Positions 1 through 5,423 of a DNA stretch of 5,423 nucleotides are shown here, piece by piece (the first letter of the stretch is position 1; each line of letters opens with the position of its first letter). A model generated the notes under the pieces. The model saw only the letters and a list, made by a program, of their open reading frames with translations, had not been told where the DNA came from and ran no database searches. The position numbers and the translations under genes are program-made. This stretch comes from Pseudomonadales bacterium (GTDB lineage Bacteria; Pseudomonadota; Gammaproteobacteria; Steroidobacterales; Steroidobacteraceae), in the NCBI GenBank assembly GCA_020442965.1, contig JAGRJB010000289.1, positions 1 to 5,423 on the forward strand. The letters run 5' to 3'.

Positions 1-360
1 ATGCCGATGGTACGGCGGCGTTCGGCCGGGCGCATCGTGACGCTCGCGTCGGTCTCGGGGCTGATTGGTAATCGCGGGCAGGTGAATTACAGCGCCGCGA
101 AGGCCGGCGTGATCGGCGCTACCAAGGCGCTGGCCGTGGAACTCGCCAAGCGTAAGATTACCGTGAACTGTGTAGCTCCCGGCCTGATCGAAACCGCGAT
201 GATCGATGAACGAGTGCCGGTCGACAGGATCGTTGCAGCCATCCCGATGGCGCGCGTCGGGCAGCCCGAGGAAGTCGCGGCAGTCGTTGGTTTTCTGATG
301 TCGCCGGCCGCGTCCTATGTGACGCGTCAGGTGATCGCCGTCGACGGCGGACTCACATGA
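1..360 (+). CDS. fabG: 3-oxoacyl-ACP reductase, FabG-type SDR, 5' partial (ApeQ-like by context)
   Basis: C-terminal half of a short-chain dehydrogenase/reductase that would reduce the 3-keto group of an ACP-bound chain with NADPH; in aryl polyene clusters this is the ketoreductase step of polyene extension. Visible in the 119 residues: the catalytic Ser17 (in ASVSG), Tyr30 and Lys34 (YSAAK), with the 13-residue Ser-to-Tyr and four-residue Tyr-to-Lys spacing of FabG; the [12 protein letters not shown] segment after the catalytic helix; and a C-terminal VDGG motif. The glycine-rich NADP-binding N-terminus and the catalytic Asn lie upstream of the window. Roughly 120 residues are missing compared with E. 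coli FabG, so the ATG at base 1 is almost certainly an internal Met and not the start. The stop overlaps the next start (ATGA at 357-360), implying translational coupling to the ketosynthase. The specific role in pigment synthesis rather than primary fatty acid synthesis is inferred from the neighbours. Confidence 0.9.
   Translation: MPMVRRRSAGRIVTLASVSGLIGNRGQVNYSAAKAGVIGATKALAVELAKRKITVNCVAPGLIETAMIDERVPVDRIVAAIPMARVGQPEEVAAVVGFLMSPAASYVTRQVIAVDGGLT
346..351 (+). promoter_or_regulatory. Ribosome binding site for the ketosynthase gene
   Basis: GGCGGA lies inside the end of the reductase gene, five bases before the ATG at 357. It supports the start at 357 and initiation coupled to termination of the upstream gene. 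A second in-frame ATG follows immediately at 360, and spacing alone does not exclude it. Confidence 0.5.
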
Positions 361-1586
361 TGCCGCGCGTTGTGGTAACCGGCGTCGGCGGGATCTCTGC
401 CCTGGGCAGCGATTGGCGGTCGATCGATCGTGCGCTGCACGACAAGGTGTCCAGCGTTCGCTATATGCCCGAATGGGAGCGCTATCAGGACCTCAACACC
501 AAACTAGCGGCACCAGTCACCGACTTCGTGGCACCTCGGCACTGGACACGTAAACAACTGCGCAGCATGGGGCGCGTTTCGCAGTTCGCGGTCCGCGCCG
601 CCGAGCTGGCGCTCGAGTCAGCGGGCCTCGATGGGTCGCCGCAGATCCGCGACGGGCGCATGGGAGTCGCCTGCGGCTCGTCGGTGGGTAGCACGCCTGA
701 CATCAAGGATTTCGCCGACATGCTATCGACGGGCTCGGCTGCCGGGCTCAATGCCAATTCGTACGTGCGCATGATGCCGCACACCACGGCCGCCAACATC
801 AGCATTTTCTTCGGCCTGACCGGGCGCATCATTCCGACCTCGAGCGCCTGCACCTCCGGGAGTCAGGCAATCGGCTATGCCTACGAATCGATCAAGCAGG
901 GTAAACAAACTCTGATGCTGGCGGGCGGCGCAGAGGAGCTGTGTCCGAGCGAGGCCATGGCGTTTGATATGTTGTTTGCGACCAGCCGACGCAATACAGA
1001 ACCGAGTGCGACGCCGCGGCCCTATGACGCCGATCGCGACGGCCTGGTGGTCGGCGAGGGCGGCGCAATCCTCGTGCTCGAAGAACTGGAGCATGCGAAA
1101 GCTCGCGGCGCAACGATCCGCGCGGAGTTGGTAGGCTTCGCCACGAACTGTGATGGCGCACACGTGACCCGCCCGGAGGAGCGCACAATGGGCACAGTGA
1201 TGCGGCTCGCTCTGCAAGATGCGGAAATACCACCCGCGGCAATTGGCTACGTCAACGGTCATGGCACGGCGACGGAGCACGGCGATATTGCGGAATCGCG
1301 CGCAACGGCCTCGTTGTTCGGTAACCGGGTTCCCATGAGTTCCCAGAAGAGCTATCTCGGCCACACACTCGGCGCCTGTGGCGCGCTCGAAGCCTGGTTC
1401 AGCATCGAGATGATGGCGCAGCATTGGTTTGCCCCAACGATCAACCTGCAGCGTATCGATGCACGCTGCGGGGAGCTCGACTACCTGACCGGCGACGGGC
1501 GCGTCATCGATACCGAATACGTCATGTCGAACAACTTCGCATTCGGTGGGGTCAACACCTCGCTCGTGCTGCGACGCTGGGTCTGA
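357..1586 (+). CDS. Beta-ketoacyl-ACP synthase, FabF-like (aryl polyene ketosynthase)
   Basis: Condensing enzyme of the thiolase fold, 409 residues, full length for FabF/FabB-type enzymes. It would condense malonyl-ACP with an ACP-bound acyl or aryl-polyenoyl chain in the cytoplasm. The catalytic set is complete: nucleophile Cys165 in TSSACTSGS, His302 in [11 protein letters not shown], Lys331 in SSQKS, His336 in [11 protein letters not shown], and the C-terminal glycine-rich [13 protein letters not shown] at 392-404. With an intact Cys it is an active ketosynthase and not a chain-length-factor subunit. It overlaps the reductase stop by four bases and is followed 18 bases later by the AMP-ligase. 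A reductase followed by a ketosynthase matches the ApeQ-ApeR order of aryl polyene clusters, so it may be the ApeR equivalent; sequence alone does not separate ApeR from ApeO. The HGTATEHGD motif differs from the common HGTGT/HGTST forms, which suggests a specialised branch and not housekeeping FabF. The partner ketosynthase/chain-length factor, dehydratase and ACPs are not in the window. Confidence 0.92.
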   Translation: MMPRVVVTGVGGISALGSDWRSIDRALHDKVSSVRYMPEWERYQDLNTKLAAPVTDFVAPRHWTRKQLRSMGRVSQFAVRAAELALESAGLDGSPQIRDGRMGVACGSSVGSTPDIKDFADMLSTGSAAGLNANSYVRMMPHTTAANISIFFGLTGRIIPTSSACTSGSQAIGYAYESIKQGKQTLMLAGGAEELCPSEAMAFDMLFATSRRNTEPSATPRPYDADRDGLVVGEGGAILVLEELEHAKARGATIRAELVGFATNCDGAHVTRPEERTMGTVMRLALQDAEIPPAAIGYVNGHGTATEHGDIAESRATASLFGNRVPMSSQKSYLGHTLGACGALEAWFSIEMMAQHWFAPTINLQRIDARCGELDYLTGDGRVIDTEYVMSNNFAFGGVNTSLVLRRWV

Positions 1587-1604
1587 CGCGGCCCGGCTCC
1601 CTGC

Positions 1605-2957
1605 GTGACCGAGCTGAGCAACACCGAATTGGTAGCGCAGCCGACTGATTCCGAGCGGACCATGCTGTGGAGCGCGAGCGGTGCCGTGTCGGAACGCGTG
1701 CTCCTCGAGCGCGCCGCTCGACTGGCGGCACACCTCCCGGCACGGCGCCATATCATCAATCTGTGCGAAGAACGCGAGCCATTTCTGCTCGCATTCATCG
1801 CCGCACTGATGCGCTCACAGACAACCTTGCTGCCGGCTACACGAGCCGTGCAGGCAATCGCCGACGTCGAAGCACTGCATGACGACAGTTATCGCTGCGA
1901 CGACGCGCGGGTTCGCGCAGCACTGGCTGGCCTGTCTGGTTCCACGACTGTCGCCGCAGGCTTCAGTCTCACCGCGATCGATCCGCACTTCAGCGCGGCG
2001 ATCGGCTTCACGTCGGGCAGCACCGGTGCTCCGCAGGCGCATCGCAAGCGCTGGCGCATGTTCGTCAACAGCGCACGCGCCAACGCGGCCGCAATGCGCG
2101 CCGCATGTAGCACCTTACGACCCGGTCGATCGCCGACGATCGTCGCCACGGTCCCGTCCCAGCACATGTATGGCATGGAGCTGGCGGTCATGCTGCCGCT
2201 GTTAGCCGGTATGGCGATTTACCACGCGAAGCCGCTGTTTGCCGCCGAGATCGGCGCCGCGCTGGCTGCCGTTCCGGAGCCACGTGTGCTCGTCAGCACG
2301 CCGATTCATCTGCGCGTATTGCTCGAGTCAGACTTGCCCCTGCCCTCGTTGGCGCTGATTGTATCGGCGACTGCGCCGCTCGCGGACAAGCTGGCGGAGC
2401 AGCTCGAACAGCGCCTCGGCGCACCGCTGCTCGAGATGTTTGGCGCCACGGAAACGATGGTGATCGCGGCGCGGCAAACCGCGCGAGAGCGTGCCTGGCG
2501 ACTCTATCCGAACGTGACACTGACGCCCACGGCAGACCTGACCGAGGTCGACGCGCCGTGGCTCGAGCACCCACAACACTTGCAAGACCTGATCGATCTA
2601 CAGGATGACGGATGTTTTACGCTGCGCGGCCGCAGCGCCGACTCGATCGAAATTGGCGGCAAGCGCGGCTCACTGAGTGAGTTGACCCATCGTCTGCTCG
2701 CCATCGAAGGCGTCGAAGATGCAGTCGTCGTACAACCTGGCGATGAGCGGACGCAAATACGTCGCGTTGCAGCGTTGATCGTCGCACCGTCGCTCACGAG
2801 GCAAGCGATCCTGACGGCGCTCGCGCGGAGCATCGATCCGGTCTTTCTGCCCCGACCGCTCTATCTGGTGGAACAGTTACCGCGCAATGCCGTCGGCAAA
2901 TTGCCGCGAGCCGCCGTGCTCGATGCGCTGCAGGCAGCGGCCAGAACGCAGCGCTGA
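1605..2957 (+). CDS. Acyl-adenylate ligase loading the aryl starter (XanA2/ApeH-like)
   Basis: ANL-superfamily ligase (450 residues) expected to activate an aryl carboxylate, probably 3- or 4-hydroxybenzoate, with ATP and transfer it to an acyl carrier protein. Visible motifs are the phosphate-binding loop FTSGSTGAPQ (135-144), EMFGATET (278-284) for the A5 aromatic/Thr-Glu site, GRSADSIEIGGKR (342-354) for the A8 hinge, and LPRNAVGKLPR (425-435) holding the catalytic A10 Lys432. The usual Lys after Pro in the loop is Gln144, with Arg147-Lys148 just behind. The protein is shorter than typical 500-residue-plus CoA ligases, which fits the compact ligases of aryl polyene clusters. The start is uncertain: GTG at 1605 gives a plausible N-terminus but has no clear Shine-Dalgarno. 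ATG at 1662 (Met20) has a weak GAGCGG upstream and would leave all motifs intact. It lies 18 bases after the ketosynthase stop, so the three genes probably share a transcript. The aryl substrate is inferred from the adjacent chorismatase. Confidence 0.85.
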   Translation: MTELSNTELVAQPTDSERTMLWSASGAVSERVLLERAARLAAHLPARRHIINLCEEREPFLLAFIAALMRSQTTLLPATRAVQAIADVEALHDDSYRCDDARVRAALAGLSGSTTVAAGFSLTAIDPHFSAAIGFTSGSTGAPQAHRKRWRMFVNSARANAAAMRAACSTLRPGRSPTIVATVPSQHMYGMELAVMLPLLAGMAIYHAKPLFAAEIGAALAAVPEPRVLVSTPIHLRVLLESDLPLPSLALIVSATAPLADKLAEQLEQRLGAPLLEMFGATETMVIAARQTARERAWRLYPNVTLTPTADLTEVDAPWLEHPQHLQDLIDLQDDGCFTLRGRSADSIEIGGKRGSLSELTHRLLAIEGVEDAVVVQPGDERTQIRRVAALIVAPSLTRQAILTALARSIDPVFLPRPLYLVEQLPRNAVGKLPRAAVLDALQAAARTQR

Positions 2958-2960
2958 CGA

Positions 2961-3980
2961 TCAACTGAGGCCGTGCTGACAATCGATCTCGATCAACAGA
3001 TTGGCTCGACAGACGTCGGCGGCGAGCACGACGTAAGGCACGCCGGCTGGCAATTCAGTCCGCAGTATGTCCTGCACCAGAGAGAGCTTTTCGGGGTCAC
3101 GCAGATAGACCTTGAGATGACTGTTAGCGGACAATTCGCGCGGCAACCGGGGCGCGACGGTCGCGGCGTGCTGAATGACCGAACGCAAATTGCGCAGTGT
3201 TTCTTCGAGCTGGGCACGTATGTCGCCCAGGTGATGTGAGGAATGGCCGACGACGCTCGCAGTACCTGAGATCATCAACAGCTCGGGAGACACCAACATC
3301 GCACGCGAGAAAACCGGCGGACTCGGACTGTAGCTGCGCGGGTAGAGGTAGGCGCTGACCTGGCGCGGATTCTCAACCGCGCGCCCGGCATTGCGCCCGG
3401 CGAGCCAGTACACTTGCAGGGTGCGATCACCGTCGCGCCGGCCAATGGCCGTGGCGGCGGGATAGGGCTTCGCCAGCGCATCTCCCAACCCGGCGGTCCT
3501 GCCAACGCAGAACTGCCGATAGCGCTCGCTGTCGCCAGGCCCCGAATTGATCGCGTCGAAGTAGTTCCAAACTCGCAATACCTGCGGAAAGCGCGCCGCA
3601 GCCTGAAAGCTCGCCATGGCGGCGTAGGCAACATGCGCCGCTGCCGCGATACCCCCGTGATGGGATTCGTCAATCTCGATGGCGCCCGCGAGATGATGGT
3701 CGTCGCAGGTGTAACGAACCAGCCCGTCGTAGCCGCGTCGCACGGCGCCAGAAGCGTGCCAGATTTCCACCAGGCCGTCGCCAGTGAGTGGCGCGAGACC
3801 GACGCGCACCGAACGTGGATCGTCGATCACTGCGGCGCGCGCTCCGAATGTGACGGCACAAAGAACGTCCGCCGGCAATGCCGTGCCCCGCTCGATCTTC
3901 CGATATTCGATCCGCGGCGCCGCGGTACTCGGCAGCATGGCGCTGTCTGAACCAGTATCTCGATACGGTGAACTGGTCAT
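2961..3980 (-). CDS. xanB2: XanB2-type chorismatase (chorismate to hydroxybenzoate)
   Basis: 339-residue protein of the chorismatase family (FkbO/Hyg5/XanB2). Recognisable segments are VWNYFDAIN at 137-145, the GDSERYRQFCVGR block at 149-161, FSRAMLV at 224-230, SGTASVVGHSSHHLGD at 238-253, KVYLRD at 290-295, and a C-terminal LLIEIDC whose Glu331 is the likely counterpart of the family's catalytic glutamate. XanB2 of Xanthomonas splits chorismate into 3-hydroxybenzoate, 4-hydroxybenzoate and pyruvate: the first goes to the xanthomonadin head group, the second to ubiquinone. FkbO and Hyg5 make other products, and product type cannot be read safely by eye; XanB2-like is favoured by the ketosynthase, ligase and halogenase around it. 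The start ATG at 3980 overlaps the upstream halogenase stop (ATGA) and has GGCGGA six bases before it. A second in-frame ATG (Met15, 3938) is possible but lacks this support. The gene converges on the ligase gene with three bases between stops. Confidence 0.88.
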   Translation of the reverse strand: MTSSPYRDTGSDSAMLPSTAAPRIEYRKIERGTALPADVLCAVTFGARAAVIDDPRSVRVGLAPLTGDGLVEIWHASGAVRRGYDGLVRYTCDDHHLAGAIEIDESHHGGIAAAAHVAYAAMASFQAAARFPQVLRVWNYFDAINSGPGDSERYRQFCVGRTAGLGDALAKPYPAATAIGRRDGDRTLQVYWLAGRNAGRAVENPRQVSAYLYPRSYSPSPPVFSRAMLVSPELLMISGTASVVGHSSHHLGDIRAQLEETLRNLRSVIQHAATVAPRLPRELSANSHLKVYLRDPEKLSLVQDILRTELPAGVPYVVLAADVCRANLLIEIDCQHGLS

Positions 3981-5332
3981 GCGAGATCCGCCGCTGTCAG
4001 TGCTCGTGAATCTCGCAGGCGTCGCCGATAGCGGCGCACCTCACGCCACATGAAAGCGGATGTCACCAGGTATAACAACTTGAACCCGGCCACGCGGCGC
4101 ATGACCGCGCCACCCTCGAAGACGTCGCCCGCGAGTATCGACACGACCGCTTCCTGCATCCGCAGCATATTGCGCGGATTGGCGAACAGATAACGGATTG
4201 CCGGCGTATTGAAGCGCAAAATGAACCACGTGAACACGGCGAGCCCACGCTCGAGGTCGCGCTGGTAGGCACGCTGCAGGCGCCGTTCGCGCGCCGGCGC
4301 GCGCAAGCTGGTGTCAACAATCTCGGCCGCGCGTTCCGCACTGTACATGGCGATGTATACACCGCTCGAGAACACTGGATCGAGGAAAGCATACGCGTCG
4401 CCGACTAACAACCAACGCGGACCGGCGAGCCGCTCACAGCAATAGGAATAGTTGCCCGTTGCCTGCACCTCGGTCGCCATGCTGGCAGTGGTGAGCCGTG
4501 CTGCCAACTGTGGAATCGAGCGCAAGGTTTGCCAGAGAAAATCCTGCTGACTACCGTGGCGCCGCTTGAGATAGCCCGGGTCGCAAACGGCACCGATGCT
4601 CGTAATGCCGTGCTGTAGCGGGATGACCCAGATCCAGCCGGCGTCGTAGCGATAGATGCTGATGTTACCGGCATGCTCGCCCGGCCGCCGCTCGACGCCC
4701 GTGAAGTGCGCGAACATCGCAGCGCTGCGGTGCAAGGCGTGCGGTCGCTTGAGTCGCCACTGCCGACCCAACAGTGTGTCGCGACCACTAGCGTCGATGA
4801 CATAACGCGCTCGCACCTCGTCCGTGCTCCCGTCACCGTGCCTCACCGAGGCGACCACTCCCGTGTGATCGCAGGATACCTGGGTCACCAGGACATTCTC
4901 TTCGGTGGCAGCGCCCGCCGCTGCAGCGTTGCGAAACAACAGCTCGTCGAAATGTTCGCGCCTGACTTGATAGGCGTGATTTCCGCAGGGGCGCAGCGAG
5001 GTCGCGAAGCTGAACACGTTGTAACCACGCTCGTTGTCCGCCGGAAAATCGGCGCCTGGCTTGCGGATGCCGATCGCTTCGATCTGCTCCCGTACGCCGA
5101 GTCGTTCGAAAATACGCAAATTCATCGGCAGGAGCGACTCACCGATATGAAATCGGGGATGACGCTCTTTCTCCAGCAAGCGAACCGACCAGCCACGACG
5201 CGCCAGCAGTGTCGCCGCAGTCGAACCTGCCGGTCCGCCGCCAATGATCAAGACGTCGCACTGCAGGGGAGTCCTGTCGGTCCGAGCATCGTGGAGCGCT
5301 TGCTCCGGGGCCGCGTTCACGTCTGTTTGCAT
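3977..5332 (-). CDS. Flavin-dependent halogenase-like protein (xanthomonadin-type)
   Basis: 451-residue FAD-dependent enzyme. From the N-terminus: DVLIIGGGPAGSTAA (26-40), the GxGxxG dinucleotide-binding fold; FHIGESLLP (61-69), typical of phenol/pyrrole-type flavin halogenases; IRKPGADF (89-96), whose Lys91 fits the conserved halogenase lysine that handles hypohalous acid; GWIWVIPL (232-239), the WxWxIP signature; and GDAYAFLDPVFSSG (311-324), the FAD GD motif plus an exact FxxPxxSxG. All three halogenase hallmarks are present, so halogenation is favoured over hydroxylation or geranylgeranyl-reductase-like chemistry. The C-terminal stretch is basic (REVRRYRRRLR, 430-440) after a hydrophobic segment (FKLLYLVTSAFMW), which could touch membrane. 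Reduced flavin must come from a separate reductase. Start: the frame stays open to a GTG at 5413, but that extension crosses the divergent promoter and adds 27 residues before Met. ATG at 5332, with GGA five bases upstream, leaves the usual short lead-in to the FAD motif. Its stop overlaps the chorismatase start. Likely substrate is the aryl head group, free or carrier-bound; this is inference. Confidence 0.85.
   Translation of the reverse strand: MQTDVNAAPEQALHDARTDRTPLQCDVLIIGGGPAGSTAATLLARRGWSVRLLEKERHPRFHIGESLLPMNLRIFERLGVREQIEAIGIRKPGADFPADNERGYNVFSFATSLRPCGNHAYQVRREHFDELLFRNAAAAGAATEENVLVTQVSCDHTGVVASVRHGDGSTDEVRARYVIDASGRDTLLGRQWRLKRPHALHRSAAMFAHFTGVERRPGEHAGNISIYRYDAGWIWVIPLQHGITSIGAVCDPGYLKRRHGSQQDFLWQTLRSIPQLAARLTTASMATEVQATGNYSYCCERLAGPRWLLVGDAYAFLDPVFSSGVYIAMYSAERAAEIVDTSLRAPARERRLQRAYQRDLERGLAVFTWFILRFNTPAIRYLFANPRNMLRMQEAVVSILAGDVFEGGAVMRRVAGFKLLYLVTSAFMWREVRRYRRRLRDSRALTAADLA
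3987..3992 (-). promoter_or_regulatory. Ribosome binding site for the chorismatase gene
   Basis: On the minus strand GGCGGA sits six bases before the ATG at 3980, within the last codons of the halogenase gene. It fixes the chorismatase start at 3980 and supports coupled translation. The same hexamer at similar spacing precedes the ketosynthase start on the other strand. Confidence 0.5.
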
Positions 5333-5402
5333 GCGTGTCCAATGATTCCGGGACGCTATAATAACGAGATTGAATTGTGCTCGGAGTTTTTGAAAGTACG
5401 CC
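5333..5402. promoter_or_regulatory. Divergent promoter region with overlapping -10 boxes
   Basis: The only real intergenic gap in the window, and clearly more AT-rich than its flanks. On the + strand there is a perfect TATAAT at 5357-5362, 40 bases before an ATG at 5403. On the minus strand TATTAT (5363 to 5358, five of six matches) overlaps it and would start transcription about 18 bases before the halogenase ATG at 5332. No good -35 hexamer is seen at 16-18 base spacing for either direction, so an activator or extended recognition may be needed. Overlapping -10 boxes would make the two directions mutually exclusive on one DNA molecule at a given moment. The assignment comes from pattern and position only. 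Confidence 0.45.
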
Positions 5403-5423
5403 ATGCCCGCCACCCAGACACCG
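5403..5423 (+). CDS. Start of a divergent gene, 3' truncated by the window
   Basis: ATG at 5403 opens a frame reading MPATQTP to the last base. It is preceded by GAAAG (5392-5396), six bases before the ATG, a weak ribosome binding site, and by the TATAAT at 5357. CGGAG at 5382-5386 is also present but too far from the ATG. Seven codons are too few to identify a product. Position suggests another pigment-cluster gene, such as a carrier protein, dehydratase or ketosynthase, but nothing in the sequence shows which. Confidence 0.4.

Noticed and set aside
1..3. ATG at base 1 as a true start of a short 119-residue reductase
   Set aside because: The protein aligns to the second half of FabG with the catalytic Ser at residue 17. 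A functional SDR needs the missing NADP-binding half, so the ATG is an internal Met at the window edge.
357..1586. Ketosynthase as a chain-length factor
   Set aside because: Chain-length factors lack the active-site Cys; here Cys165 and both histidines are present.
723..1751. Long antisense open frame (342 codons, minus strand) across the ketosynthase gene
   Set aside because: It lies opposite a clear ketosynthase with a complete catalytic set. The translation is rich in Arg, His, Ala and Cys with no recognisable domain, as expected of a shadow frame in GC-rich DNA.
3414..3950. + strand open frame of 178 codons opposite the chorismatase
   Set aside because: The opposite strand encodes conserved chorismatase motifs throughout. 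The + frame has no family resemblance and no ribosome binding site that I could support.
3977..5332. Flavoprotein as tryptophan halogenase or geranylgeranyl reductase
   Set aside because: The GESLLP segment and overall length (451 residues) fit phenol/pyrrole-type halogenases better than tryptophan halogenases of about 530 residues. The WxWxIP and FxxPxxSxG motifs argue against a geranylgeranyl reductase.
1..5423. RNA genes, insertion sequences, CRISPR arrays, attachment sites
   Set aside because: The window is almost fully covered by the five genes. No tRNA-like cloverleaf, terminal inverted repeat, transposase or regularly spaced direct repeat was seen.

Overview
The window reads as part of an aryl polyene (xanthomonadin-type) yellow pigment gene cluster from a GC-rich proteobacterium. 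Xanthomonadales or a related gammaproteobacterial lineage fits best. That assignment rests on the mix of gene families (FabG-like reductase, FabF-like ketosynthase, short AMP-ligase, XanB2-type chorismatase, flavin-dependent halogenase) and on the GC-rich third codon positions. It is an inference, because no species-specific marker is present. The whole window is coding except for about 70 bases near the right end.

Left half, + strand (1-2957): a co-directional run of three genes. The first is the C-terminal half of a FabG-type 3-oxoacyl-ACP reductase, cut by the window edge. Its stop overlaps the start of a complete FabF-like beta-ketoacyl-ACP synthase (ATGA overlap). After 18 bases comes a short acyl-adenylate ligase that probably loads an aryl carboxylic acid onto the acyl carrier protein.

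Right half, - strand (2961-5332): a two-gene operon read toward the left. The promoter-proximal gene is a flavin-dependent halogenase-like protein with the halogenase diagnostic motifs intact. Its stop overlaps (ATGA) the start of a XanB2-type chorismatase, which makes hydroxybenzoate from chorismate. The two operons converge with only three bases between their stop codons (2958-2960).

Right edge (5333-5423): a short divergent intergenic region with overlapping -10-like boxes on both strands, followed by what looks like the first codons of another + strand gene (from 5403).

Working model (inference from family knowledge): the chorismatase supplies 3-hydroxybenzoate (and 4-hydroxybenzoate), and the AMP-ligase activates it and passes it to a carrier protein. 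The ketosynthase and reductase, with a dehydratase and carrier proteins encoded outside the window, extend it into a conjugated polyene. The halogenase probably chlorinates or brominates the aromatic head, as in the brominated xanthomonadins. The system is a recognisable variant of a known pathway rather than a wholly new one. The most distinctive point is the tight coupling of an apparently functional halogenase to the head-group synthase.
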